From: Thermococcus sp. M39 | Lineage (GTDB): Archaea; Methanobacteriota_B; Thermococci; Thermococcales; Thermococcaceae | Length of the DNA: 64,000 nucleotides | Assembly (NCBI RefSeq): GCF_012027325.1 | Contig: NZ_SNUG01000002.1 | Location: forward strand, 265,211 to 329,210 | Reading direction: 5' to 3' | In this document: piece after piece, positions 55,432 through 64,000 of the stretch | Layout of the letters: each line of letters starts with the position of its first letter | Position numbering within the stretch: the first letter of the stretch is position 1 | The notes under the pieces: model-generated | Databases searched by the model: none | What the model was told of the DNA's origin: nothing | The model's input: the letters and a program-made list of their open reading frames with translations, nothing else | Position numbers and translations under genes: made by a program

Positions 55432-56715
55432 ATGTGCGACATCTTAGTTGCGACTCCAGATGCTACTAAAGAAGGAATAATGATTTTTGCCAAAAACAGC
55501 GATAGAGACCCAAATGAAGCTCAAATTCTGGAGTTCCTTCCGAGGCAGAAACATGAAGAAGAGAATGTTAAGCTCGCCTACGTTGAATTCCCGCAAGCTA
55601 AAGAAACCTACGCTGTAATCCTCTCGCGCCCTTGGTGGATGTGGGGAGCAGAGATGGGAGCCAATGAATTAGGTCTTGTAATTGGAAATACAGCAGTTTT
55701 CACAAAGCTAAAAGTTCCCGAGAGAGGAATTTTAGGAATGGACATGATTCGCCTAGCTTTAGAGAGAACAAAATCAAGCAGAGAAGCCCTAGATTTCATA
55801 ATTTCGCTAATTGAAGAGTATGGACAAGGAGGAAACGGGAGCTATGAGCATAAACTTTTGTATCACAACTCCTTCATAATCGCTGACAAAAACGAAGCAT
55901 GGGTTCTTGAAACCGCAGATAAGCACTGGGTTGCCAAGCAGATTAGAGATGTTTACTCCATCTCAAACGCTCTCACCATAGGGAATGGCTGGGATTTGGC
56001 ATCGGAAAGCGTTGAAAAGCTTGCAAAGGAAAAGCCAAACTTCAGCTTTGCCAAATATTTCTCCGACAGATTTTACACCCACTTTGCTCACGGCAGAGAA
56101 AGGAGAGCTTTCACTTACAAAAAGCTCAGTGAGAAGAAAGGAGAGATAACCATTGAATATATGATGCAGATTCTTCGCTCTCATCAAGCTGAAGACTTTG
56201 AGCCTGCTAAAGGTTCCATGAGAGATATATGCATGCACTTTGGGGGCTTAACGAGGCCGTCTCAGACAGCCTCATCACAGATATCGGAGCTTTATGAGGA
56301 CTTGCCCGTGCACTGGTTCACAGGAATTTCACTTCCATGTCTGAGCATCTTCAAGCCAATATACTTTGAAAGCGGAATCCCAGATTTAGGAGAGAAGCCG
56401 ACGAACAAGTACAACCCAAACAGCTACTGGTGGAAATTTGAGCTCTTCCACAGAAAGTTCCAGACGAACTACAGAGCCTACATAGAGGAGTTTGCTGAGG
56501 AGAGAGACAAGCTGCAGAAAGAGATAATCGAGAGGGAAAGGCAAGTTAGGGAAAATCCATCTCCAGAAGAGTTTAGAGCTTTAACAGAGTGGGCTTTTGA
56601 AAATGAGAGGAAGTTGATTGAGAGGTGGAACGCAAAGGTCAAGCCGGGAAAGATGCCATTTTTGTATGAAAGAAACTGGAAGAAAGTGAATGAGAGGGCT
56701 GGGATTAAACTCTAA
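55432..56715 (+). CDS. C69 family dipeptidase (Ntn hydrolase, secernin-like)
   Basis: 427 residues. Nucleophile Cys2 directly after the initiator Met (MCDILVATPDATKEGIMIFAKNSDRDPNEAQ), which requires Met removal. N-terminal Ntn motifs: AKNSDR, RPWWMWGAEMGANELGL, GGNGSYEH. Possible role: hydrolysis of dipeptides or amides. Start is ATG 55432, chosen because the Cys must follow Met; the frame is open 64 codons upstream but is unrelated there. GAGGGG lies 6 nt upstream. Confidence 0.9.
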   Translation: MCDILVATPDATKEGIMIFAKNSDRDPNEAQILEFLPRQKHEEENVKLAYVEFPQAKETYAVILSRPWWMWGAEMGANELGLVIGNTAVFTKLKVPERGILGMDMIRLALERTKSSREALDFIISLIEEYGQGGNGSYEHKLLYHNSFIIADKNEAWVLETADKHWVAKQIRDVYSISNALTIGNGWDLASESVEKLAKEKPNFSFAKYFSDRFYTHFAHGRERRAFTYKKLSEKKGEITIEYMMQILRSHQAEDFEPAKGSMRDICMHFGGLTRPSQTASSQISELYEDLPVHWFTGISLPCLSIFKPIYFESGIPDLGEKPTNKYNPNSYWWKFELFHRKFQTNYRAYIEEFAEERDKLQKEIIERERQVRENPSPEEFRALTEWAFENERKLIERWNAKVKPGKMPFLYERNWKKVNERAGIKL

Positions 56716-57695
56716 AAGCATTTCCCCTTAGCCCCGATCCTTTTAGTTATCTTTCTGCAAGCCTCCTTCAACTTTTGGGCATTCTCCTCTGGAACTCCAT
56801 CGTAGGTGAACTCCCAAGTGCCGAGCTCAATGCCTGCGGCATATTTCAGCTTATCCCTATCTCTAAGCATCGGATAGAACTCGATGTGCAGATGGTAAAA
56901 CTCACAACTACCCTTAAACGGTGCCTGAAAAATGTTCATCACATAAGGCATCTGCCTCTCAAAGAGAGCATTAAGCGTTGCCGTTGCAACCCTTAAGCTA
57001 TCAGCCAAGTCCTCGATTTCGTTTTTATTCAACTGAGTTAGCCATTGAATGTGCCTCTTGGGGTAGATATGAATTTCAAAAGGCCAGTTTGCAAAGAAGG
57101 GCATAAAAAGCACAAAGTTATCGTTCTCATAAATGACCCTTTCATTCCCCTGTATCTCCTCTTCCATAATGCAGCAGAAGAGACACTCACCAAAGCGTTT
57201 GTAATGTCTCCTCGAGTTTTCAATCTTCAGCCGAGCTTTTAACGGGATGAAGGGTAAAGCGTAGAGTTGCCCATGTGGATGTGTTAAGCTGACACCAATC
57301 TCTTCACCCTTATTTCGAAAGATTGCAAGGTAGGCAACGTGAGGATTATTCTTTAATTCCATAGTTACATTTTTCCATAATCCAACAACCTTAACCATCT
57401 GCTCAAGAGAAAGCTCGTCCAAATCCTTCAAATCATGCTCCGGAGTTTCAACTATAATGCTGCACTGCCCAATTGCTCTCGCTTTTTTATAAAAACCTCT
57501 GCTTTCTGGATTCTTGGCTTTAAAATCAAGCATTGGAAATCTGTTGGGCAAAATCAAAACTTCCCAGCCGTAGCCCGTCTCCTCACTCCCGGGACAGAAT
57601 GGGCAAAAATCTCTAGGACGCCAAGGTCTGTGTTTTCGAACGGCAGAAACCATTATCCACTGACCCGTTAAAGGATTGTAGCGAAGCTCCCTCAT
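56712..57695 (-). CDS. galT: Galactose-1-phosphate uridylyltransferase
   Basis: Leloir pathway enzyme swapping UMP between UDP-glucose and galactose-1-phosphate. 327 residues. Zinc site CPFCPG near residue 32, active site SLTHPHGQ (HPH, second His nucleophile), second metal site FAEIHIYPKRHIQW-like (EIHIYPKRH), all typical. Start ATG 57695. Its stop overlaps the C69 gene by 4 nt on the other strand. It is divergent from the GH1 gene, with about 50 nt between their starts. Confidence 0.95.
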   Translation of the reverse strand: MRELRYNPLTGQWIMVSAVRKHRPWRPRDFCPFCPGSEETGYGWEVLILPNRFPMLDFKAKNPESRGFYKKARAIGQCSIIVETPEHDLKDLDELSLEQMVKVVGLWKNVTMELKNNPHVAYLAIFRNKGEEIGVSLTHPHGQLYALPFIPLKARLKIENSRRHYKRFGECLFCCIMEEEIQGNERVIYENDNFVLFMPFFANWPFEIHIYPKRHIQWLTQLNKNEIEDLADSLRVATATLNALFERQMPYVMNIFQAPFKGSCEFYHLHIEFYPMLRDRDKLKYAAGIELGTWEFTYDGVPEENAQKLKEACRKITKRIGAKGKCF

Positions 57696-57746
57696 AATGA
57701 CCACAAAGTTAATTTCTCCTCACCTCTAAAAATCTTTGGTGGTTGT

Positions 57747-58994
57747 ACGAAGTTCCCAGACTCATTTCTCCTCGGAACTGCTACCTCTTCTTACCAGATA
57801 GAGGGAGACAACGTGTGGAGCGACTGGTGGTACTGGGCTGAGAAGAGAAAGCTTCCCAAGGCTGAAAAAGCCTGCAACCACTGGGAGCTTTATAAGGAGG
57901 ATATAGAGCTGATGGCATCACTCGGTTATCCCGCTTATAGGTTCTCGATTGAATGGGCACGCATATTTCCTGAAGAGGGAAAGCTGAACGAAGCTGCGCT
58001 CATAAAGTACCAAGAACTCATAAATCTGCTCAACAAAAAAGGAATAACTCCAATGCTCACAATTCATCACTTCACCTTGCCGACATGGTTCGCACTAAAA
58101 GGAGGCTTTGAGAAGGAGGAAAACCTGAAGTATTGGGAGGAATACATCAGCGTCATAACTGAGCTTAAAGGTGTTGAGCTTGTTGCAACATTCAACGAGC
58201 CGATGGTCTACGTTGTCGCTAGTTATCTTATGGGGATGTGGCCCCCATTCAAGAAGAACCCACTAATAGCAGGAAAAGTTGCTGTTAACATGATAAATGC
58301 CCATGCAATAGCCTATGAAATCCTCCACGGAAAGTTCAAGGTTGGAATTGTTAAGAACTACCAGCACTTCATACCAGCCTCAGACTCAAAGAGGGACAAG
58401 GAAGCGAGAGATAGAGTTGATTACCTCTTCAACTGGGCTTTCATTGACGGCATTTTCTATGGAAGCTACGAAGGCTTTATGAAAAAACATAAAGTAAGCG
58501 AAAGCGACTTGGACTTCATAGGGATAAACTACTACAACATCCAGAAGGTTAAGAAGAGCCGGAATCCGCTGAATCCCTTCATAGTTGAAGATGCCAACGT
58601 AAGCAGAAAGACCGATATGGGATGGAGCGTTTATCCAAAGGGAATTTATGATGGGATAAGAAGCTTTTCGAGATACGAAAAACCAATGTACATAACGGAA
58701 AACGGCATAGCAACGCTTGATGATGAGTGGAGGATAGAGTTCATAGTCCAGCATCTGCAGTATGTCCACAAGGCTATTAAAGAGGGTTTTGACATCAACG
58801 GCTACTTTTACTGGTCATTTATGGACAACTATGAGTGGGCTGAGGGATTCAGACCGAGATTTGGACTGATCGAAATTGATTATGAAACTTTCGAGAGAAA
58901 GCCAAGGAGAAGCGCCTACATTTACGGTGAAATTACTAAGAAAAAGGAAATAAGTGATGAGGTGTTAGAAAAGTACGGTCTCGAGGAGTTTTAG
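57747..58994 (+). CDS. GH1 beta-glycosidase, with ACG in the expected start position
   Basis: Related to P. horikoshii alkyl-glucoside-type beta-glycosidase. Acid/base Glu in FNEPM and nucleophile Glu in YITENG are both intact. The open frame before the first ATG (57813) continues as KFPDSFLLGTATSSYQIEGDN, which is genuine GH1 N-terminal sequence with the conserved FxFGTATSSxQIEG; no ATG, GTG or TTG lies near its beginning. ACG at 57747 sits 4 nt after GGTGG, the place where ATG would be expected. The true start is therefore either a non-canonical ACG or a mutated start codon. Inside start GTG 57810 or ATG 57813 would remove the first beta-strand. 415 residues from 57747. Confidence 0.85.
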   Translation, partial: TKFPDSFLLGTATSSYQIEGDNVWSDWWYWAEKRKLPKAEKACNHWELYKEDIELMASLGYPAYRFSIEWARIFPEEGKLNEAALIKYQELINLLNKKGITPMLTIHHFTLPTWFALKGGFEKEENLKYWEEYISVITELKGVELVATFNEPMVYVVASYLMGMWPPFKKNPLIAGKVAVNMINAHAIAYEILHGKFKVGIVKNYQHFIPASDSKRDKEARDRVDYLFNWAFIDGIFYGSYEGFMKKHKVSESDLDFIGINYYNIQKVKKSRNPLNPFIVEDANVSRKTDMGWSVYPKGIYDGIRSFSRYEKPMYITENGIATLDDEWRIEFIVQHLQYVHKAIKEGFDINGYFYWSFMDNYEWAEGFRPRFGLIEIDYETFERKPRRSAYIYGEITKKKEISDEVLEKYGLEEF

Positions 58995-60298
58995 CCTTTT
59001 ATCATTTTTCGGATTTCTTCCATGTTCTCTTCGCTGAACTGAGGAAGCATGTCTAAATTGAGTTCAATCAGCTCTGCAATAGCTTTTAAGCCGTTCTCTG
59101 CGTTGTTCACAAGGGGATCGAGGAGAATAGCTTTGACTACCTTTTCTAAACTGCCTTCGGCAGCGGCCTCAGCTGAGAGCTTCTGAATCTCTGCTTGAGT
59201 TCTCAGCATCGGTATTACTTCCCCCGGAAGCTCAACCTTCAAAGGTTTGACTCCCCCAGGAGAAACTTCAGCTGGCACTTCAACTATAGTCCCATCAGGC
59301 AAATTAATGTAGCCTTTATTAGGAACATTTATAGCCTCTTGAAGCTTTTCTTTACCGTCAAGCCCTTCAACGATGTTCATTGCAATATCCGGAAACTTGA
59401 TGAACTTATTGAATGCGAACTTGGGCACGAGACCCTTGAGGAACAGCCGCAAAAGCTTTCTAACTTCCTCTCCCTCTTTTTTTGTCCGCTCGATCCACTT
59501 CAAGCCTTTCCTCTCTTCTGGAATTAAATCCCATGCAAAGCTTAAGTATTCCCCAATGTGGTTATCATCAGGCGATGGAAACAGCCCAAAAGCTCTGTAT
59601 AAGAGCTGGGACAAAGGCTCAAACTTTGGATTCTTCTCTAACGCAGAATCAAGCTTTTCATAACTTTCTTCCCCATCCATGTAAAACTCCTTGATCCATG
59701 TGAAGTGATTCAGACCAGCAGCAATGAAAGTTATCTGATTTTCTTTAACCCTCAACAAGGGAGCTAACATTTCTTTCCTCTCAAGATAGCCCGTGCACAG
59801 TCCATAGACATTTCTCAGCTTGGTGTAGTTTAAGACAGCATACGTAACTCTTGGCTCGGGATTTGAATAGATGAAAACACGAGCATCACTGTTTATATCC
59901 TCCAGCTCTTTTGCAATATCTAAGACTAAAGGAACAACCCGTAAGGTGTGGCTTAAACCCCCAATACCGCCGTTCTCTCCCAGAACTTGCTTTATGCCGT
60001 ATTTATGGGGAATCTTAAAATCCAGCCTCCAGCGCTTGTAGCGTTCTTTCTCAACTGATATAACTGCATAATCAATACCAAACTTCTCAAGTCCTCGGAT
60101 GTCTTGGAAAGTCCAAATTTTCAGCTCTTTCTTAAAAACTTTGCCAATTTTTCTCCCTACAGCTTCAATAAATTCCAGCCGCTCTTTATCAATATCAACG
60201 AGGTAAATCTCTGCTTTGCTCAAAATTTCGCTGTTCGCTATCGTATAAAGAGCTAAGGGCGTGAATATACTCCCCGCCCCAATGAAAGCTATTCTCAT
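58991..60298 (-). CDS. GH4 family glycosidase (NAD+, Mn-dependent)
   Basis: 435 residues. GH4 enzymes cleave alpha- or beta-glycosides by a redox route. NAD-binding GAGSIFTPLAL (7-17), YSNPEP (144-149), metal ligands Cys168 in LCTGYLE and His198 in GLNHFTW. Subgroup (alpha-glucosidase, alpha-galactosidase or 6-phospho-beta-glucosidase) cannot be told; no PTS is present in archaea of this kind, so a non-phosphorylated substrate is likely. The ATG at 60298 shares one base with the stop of the upstream PIG-L gene. Convergent with the GH1 gene (4-nt overlap). Confidence 0.87.
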   Translation of the reverse strand: MRIAFIGAGSIFTPLALYTIANSEILSKAEIYLVDIDKERLEFIEAVGRKIGKVFKKELKIWTFQDIRGLEKFGIDYAVISVEKERYKRWRLDFKIPHKYGIKQVLGENGGIGGLSHTLRVVPLVLDIAKELEDINSDARVFIYSNPEPRVTYAVLNYTKLRNVYGLCTGYLERKEMLAPLLRVKENQITFIAAGLNHFTWIKEFYMDGEESYEKLDSALEKNPKFEPLSQLLYRAFGLFPSPDDNHIGEYLSFAWDLIPEERKGLKWIERTKKEGEEVRKLLRLFLKGLVPKFAFNKFIKFPDIAMNIVEGLDGKEKLQEAINVPNKGYINLPDGTIVEVPAEVSPGGVKPLKVELPGEVIPMLRTQAEIQKLSAEAAAEGSLEKVVKAILLDPLVNNAENGLKAIAELIELNLDMLPQFSEENMEEIRKMIKG

Positions 60299-61122
60299 TA
60301 AATCACCTCTGCGAAGGGAGTAACATGCAACAGTAGCTTTGGAAGAACTTTAATGCCTTCCCCATACATCACTCCAATTTTCTTTCCATAGAACATTCCA
60401 ACAGCCCTAATAAAAAGCTCCCATTGGTGCCAGTTACTCTCAAACTGACTTCTGTGCTCTCTTAAGGCTTTAAGTTTTATGTCAAAAACATCCGTCACAT
60501 CCTCAATATAATTAGGCCTCGCAGTGTAATATAAACCAACAAGTGGGACTTCATGAGGGGTCAAGCCCTTCTCAAGATCATCCTTGTTTATGTAGGGAAA
60601 TGGAGCAAAAAAGACAGCTTCCAAAGCCAAGAGACCAGCATTCTTATGGTCCGGATGAGCCTCATATGGGAGCCAAGGATCCGGGGCTAGGACAATGTCA
60701 GGCTTTTCTTCACGGATTACGCTTATTATTCTGTTTCTTACTTCGAGGGAATAAGGAAGCTCTGTATCTTTGTAATCAAACCATATCAGCTTTTTAACCC
60801 CAATGACTTTTGCAGCTTTTTCTTGCTCCTTCTTTCTAATCTCAGCAAGCTCTTTGGGAGAGATGCTTAAATCTCTAGTCCCCATAGCCCCGTCTGTCAG
60901 CGTTAAATACACAATTTCCTTTCCTTCCAAGAAAAGCTTAGCCAAAATCCCTCCAATTGCAAGCTCACAGTCGTCTGGATGTGGCTGGATGCATAGAACC
61001 TTTTTGACATTTTCAAAAGGATTGTCCAAATCAACTCCAAGCATATTTTGGAGTAAAAGTCTAACCGCTTCCTTTTGATCTAAACTTCCGATCATCTGAT
61101 TAAGCATTTCAAACGGCATCAT
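60298..61122 (-). CDS. PIG-L family deacetylase, diacetylchitobiose deacetylase-like
   Basis: Zn-dependent deacetylase of N-acetyl sugars. 274 residues. Metal motif IQPHPDDCE (HPDD) and AHPDH; also LPDPWLPYEAHPDH-like (APDPWLPYEAHPDH) and HRSQFESNWHQWELF, which follow the P. horikoshii/P. furiosus Dac pattern closely. Start ATG 61122 after GGGAGGGGG. It overlaps the upstream MFS gene by 14 nt. Position between transporter and glycosidases suggests removal of acetyl from imported oligosaccharides before hydrolysis. Confidence 0.87.
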   Translation of the reverse strand: MMPFEMLNQMIGSLDQKEAVRLLLQNMLGVDLDNPFENVKKVLCIQPHPDDCELAIGGILAKLFLEGKEIVYLTLTDGAMGTRDLSISPKELAEIRKKEQEKAAKVIGVKKLIWFDYKDTELPYSLEVRNRIISVIREEKPDIVLAPDPWLPYEAHPDHKNAGLLALEAVFFAPFPYINKDDLEKGLTPHEVPLVGLYYTARPNYIEDVTDVFDIKLKALREHRSQFESNWHQWELFIRAVGMFYGKKIGVMYGEGIKVLPKLLLHVTPFAEVI

Positions 61123-62449
61123 ATTTCCCCCTCCCAACGATTTCCTCAGCTCTCTTTTTCAAAATCTCTTGAATTCTCTCCCTATCCTCTGGATATTGCC
61201 TTTTAATCCAAAGCCAGACCAAAGCACATGGGATCCAAAAGAGCGAGCCAATTATGAGAGCATATTCATAAGCCAAAGCATTTGAGTAGCCAGCATTTCT
61301 GAGCGTTTCTATCAAAAATCCCCCGAAGAGAGGACCAAGAGCTTTTCCGATGTTGTCTATTATGTTGAAAACTCCAAAGACAGTGCCTCTGTCTTCAGGG
61401 AGGTTAACTTGAGAAATTATTGCCGTAACGTTCGGCCCAGCAAAGCTCACCAGCTGGAGAAAGAGAAGCGAATAAACTGTAAGGGCAATCCAACCTTTAA
61501 TACTGAGCTGACTTGGAAGCGGATAGAGGATTACTCCTATAGCCGCGAGCATACCTAAGAATATTGCCAAGCCCGTTACTATCGCTCTACCTCCTCTCAT
61601 CTTTCTTTCAAAGTAATCTCCCACAAAACCTCCAACAAGAGTTCCTATAACTGTCGCAATTCCTAAGATTAGCAGAACAAACGTCGCTGTATCTTTTGCC
61701 ATTCCTCTCGTAACAATGAGGAATGAAACCAGCCAATACATTAAAACGCCCCATGGAACAGTTCCACTTAACCCTTGGAGGAATATCAAGAGATTTGTCT
61801 TTGTTTGGAACGACTTTTTAACAACATCCCAGCTGAGCTTGTAAGTGTACTCGTAACCTTTTTCGAGAACCTCTTTCAGAACTTTCTCTCCCTCGCCTCT
61901 CTTAGGTTCTTCTGCTATCAGATAGAACAGAGGTGCGAGGATAAAGTTTGGAACTGACGCTATTATAAACGGTGGTCTCCAGCTCACTATTAGTCCAGCG
62001 ATTATCATTCCAAAAAGTGTTCCAAATCCAAAAGCAGTTTGAATGTATGCATAGCCTTTTCCTCTGTGCTCTTCCTCAAACATATCCGCTATCAGAGAAT
62101 ATCCTATCGGAATTATTGAACCAACCCCAATTCCAGTAAAAAGACGCATGAGTAAAAGCTGCCAATAGCTGTGAACAAATGCTGTTAAAAAACATGGAAT
62201 TTCTCCGATTAGGACGCCAACTACGAGAAGCTTTTTCCTACGCCCAATGTCTGAAAGAAACCCCCAGATAAGGGTTATTAATGCACTTGTTGCAACAAAG
62301 ATTGTCGAAACTAATCCCATTTGGGTTTCGCTTATGCCGAACTCCTGCATAATCTGCTGATAGTTTGGAGGCAAAAGATTCTGGTCAGCCATTAAGAAAG
62401 CAGCCATTAAAACGAGAAGCGCAATAGAAACTTTACGCCTAATGCGCAT
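61109..62449 (-). CDS. MFS transporter, probable oligosaccharide importer
   Basis: About 446 residues, 12 hydrophobic helices. GFLSDIGRRKKLLVVG after helix 2 and RLFTGIGVGSIIPIGYSLIADMFEEEHRGKGYA are MFS hallmarks. Start ATG 62449; TTG 62467 is possible. GGAGGG stands about 11 nt before ATG. Its start overlaps the stop of the upstream GH57 gene by one base. Organisation within the galactoside cluster suggests sugar uptake, but Thermococcales usually use ABC importers for sugars, so this is inference. Confidence 0.82.
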   Translation of the reverse strand: MRIRRKVSIALLVLMAAFLMADQNLLPPNYQQIMQEFGISETQMGLVSTIFVATSALITLIWGFLSDIGRRKKLLVVGVLIGEIPCFLTAFVHSYWQLLLMRLFTGIGVGSIIPIGYSLIADMFEEEHRGKGYAYIQTAFGFGTLFGMIIAGLIVSWRPPFIIASVPNFILAPLFYLIAEEPKRGEGEKVLKEVLEKGYEYTYKLSWDVVKKSFQTKTNLLIFLQGLSGTVPWGVLMYWLVSFLIVTRGMAKDTATFVLLILGIATVIGTLVGGFVGDYFERKMRGGRAIVTGLAIFLGMLAAIGVILYPLPSQLSIKGWIALTVYSLLFLQLVSFAGPNVTAIISQVNLPEDRGTVFGVFNIIDNIGKALGPLFGGFLIETLRNAGYSNALAYEYALIIGSLFWIPCALVWLWIKRQYPEDRERIQEILKKRAEEIVGRGKYDAV

Positions 62450-63537
62450 CACCCAATTTCCCTCCAAGCTTGGTAGATAGCTCTAAAAGCGTCCAACCTC
62501 CTCTCAGCCAGCGGCTCCCAACCGCGAGCATCACTGTTTTCAGCTAAAAACGCATGCTTCCACTTCAACTCCCACGAAAGCATGTTCAATCTTTGATTTC
62601 CCCAATCTTTTGTCCAAATATCTAAACTTTTATCCGGTGCCCAGCTTGAAGTTCTTAGGTAAAGATTCCTTCCGCTGTGTTTCAGCTTGCTTGGAAGAAC
62701 AATCTCATTGTTAAGCTCATTTATCAGTTCTTTAAGCCTCCGAATGCTCAATACGTAACCTGCTAAATCCCTGTATCCGAAAAACTCCAAGTCAGTGCTG
62801 TATAATATTATTTCATCCAATCCTTTAATCCACTTCACGGCTTTCTTAATGTTCATCAGCGGAAATTTTCCTATTCCAAGCATAACGGCAGTGTTAACTG
62901 CTACCCACACTGGGATGCCTGTTATTTCTTTTACCGCTTTAAGAGTCACTTTTCCACTAAATACAAGCTTTATTGCATTTTTTAGCTCTTTCAGACCGAG
63001 AAGGTAATTCCAATATAGGAATCTCTTTCCTCTTTGTGCTTTAATTAAATGAGGATAAAGAGGTTTTATGGGCCTAATTGCTGAATTTAAGTGATTTGAG
63101 AAAAGCAACGCTTCTCCATCAACAAAGACCCCCTTATACCCACAGTCTCTTAAGATGGCAGGTATTATAGGATCGTAAGCTAATTCGGGAAGCCAGAAGA
63201 TTTTCGGTTTCACTTCAAAAGTTCTCTCTTTAACTGCTATGTCCTTCATTATTTGTGCCTCTACTCTATCCAAGGGAAGGAGAGGCAGAATAGCATGAGT
63301 GTAAGCAGTGCCAGTAATCTCAACTAGATCGCTTTCAATACCTTCTTTTATGAGTGTTATCAGGTCTCTTGGCAAATACTGGAGAGAAAAACCCGTAATA
63401 TTCAAAGCAAAAGGAATCTCGCTTTTTATGAGCTCCGAGATTGTTGGAATATATGACTTTTTAACAACTTTTGGAATCTCACTCTTTGGAATTTCAGCGT
63501 ACTGGAGGTTTGCATGAAAGACCAAGGCATTTGCCAT
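62449..63537 (-). CDS. galA: GH57 alpha-galactosidase (GalA-type)
   Basis: 362 residues, matching closely the P. furiosus GH57 alpha-galactosidase, which lies beside galK and galT. N-terminus VFHANLQYAEIPKSEIPKV; catalytic nucleophile Glu in FWLPELAYDPIIPAIL and the acid/base Asp in YSTDLEFFGYRD; C-terminal LRTSSWAPDKS and WEPLAERRLDAFRAIY. ATG 63537 is 5 nt after GGTGG. galK follows upstream with a short gap; the whole minus-strand set galK-galA-MFS-PIG-L-GH4 is closely packed. Confidence 0.87.
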   Translation of the reverse strand: MANALVFHANLQYAEIPKSEIPKVVKKSYIPTISELIKSEIPFALNITGFSLQYLPRDLITLIKEGIESDLVEITGTAYTHAILPLLPLDRVEAQIMKDIAVKERTFEVKPKIFWLPELAYDPIIPAILRDCGYKGVFVDGEALLFSNHLNSAIRPIKPLYPHLIKAQRGKRFLYWNYLLGLKELKNAIKLVFSGKVTLKAVKEITGIPVWVAVNTAVMLGIGKFPLMNIKKAVKWIKGLDEIILYSTDLEFFGYRDLAGYVLSIRRLKELINELNNEIVLPSKLKHSGRNLYLRTSSWAPDKSLDIWTKDWGNQRLNMLSWELKWKHAFLAENSDARGWEPLAERRLDAFRAIYQAWREIG

Positions 63538-63546
63538 TGTAACCAC

Positions 63547-63999
<453 letters not shown>

Positions 64000-64000
64000 T

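Noticed and set aside
57705-57746. Glycolytic-type regulator motif (TATCAC-N5-GTGATA) upstream of the GH1/galT pair
   Set aside because: No such motif was found in this or the other gaps of the sugar island.

Overview
The window is a stretch of a hyperthermophilic archaeal chromosome of the order Thermococcales, most likely a low-GC Thermococcus; a close Pyrococcus or Palaeococcus relative cannot be excluded from sequence alone. The evidence is the herA-mre11-rad50-nurA operon, an archaeal clamp loader (rfcS/rfcL, neither carrying an intein), class I lysyl-tRNA synthetase, PAN, FAU-1, RadB, Rio2, DUF835 and DUF2139 proteins, and an archaeal 16S-tRNA-Ala-23S operon without 5S. Coding DNA looks roughly 40% GC, while the rRNA operon is strikingly GC-rich, as in hyperthermophiles. 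Many genes start about 5 nt after GGTGA or GGTGG, complementary to the 16S 3' end (ATCACCTCCT). I used this to move several starts downstream of the longest ORF.

Layout. 1-352: 3' end of a probable archaeosine transglycosylase gene. 356-1052: a gene split by a frameshift at a run of seven A. 1059-8113: nurA, rad50, mre11 and herA on the minus strand (DNA end resection). 8178-8236: a C/D-box sRNA gene on the minus strand, with its own promoter and a guide matching 23S rRNA elsewhere in this window. 8308-22669: rimI-endA, two DUF835 loci (one split, one fused) either side of kbl and the clamp-loader genes, trm5, moaA, FAU-1, radB, an MBL-fold hydrolase, ASCH and DUF1614 genes. 22682-23536: prs. 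23600-28735: the rRNA operon with both processing stems.

28807-44420: a mixed housekeeping region (DUF2139, MDP-1, DUF366, lysS, an iorB-like gene, an AbrB-PhoU protein, asparaginase-MFS-LipS2-like operon, rio2, MFS, PAN). It also holds the remnant of a polyprenol/dolichol-kinase-like gene. 44656-48015: a lone cas6 with altered active-site positions, then glycan-lipid genes (GlcNAc-1-P transferase, HAD-GT2 fusion, DUF2304). 48012-55379: dCMP deaminase, an M48 protease paired with a BlaI/MecI-type repressor and a palindromic operator candidate, pyrH, a minimal K+ channel, an NADH oxidase/CoA-disulfide reductase-type flavoprotein, kptA, an aminotransferase and an MFS gene. 55432-64000: a C69 dipeptidase and then a sugar island (galT, GH1, GH4, PIG-L deacetylase, MFS, GH57 alpha-galactosidase, galK).

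Working together: the herA operon with RadB and the clamp loader covers DNA repair and replication. The 56.7-64.0 kb island forms a plausible route for uptake, deacetylation and cleavage of galactose-containing or amino-sugar oligosaccharides, feeding galactose into GalK/GalT. No CRISPR array, transposase, intein or 5S gene was seen.
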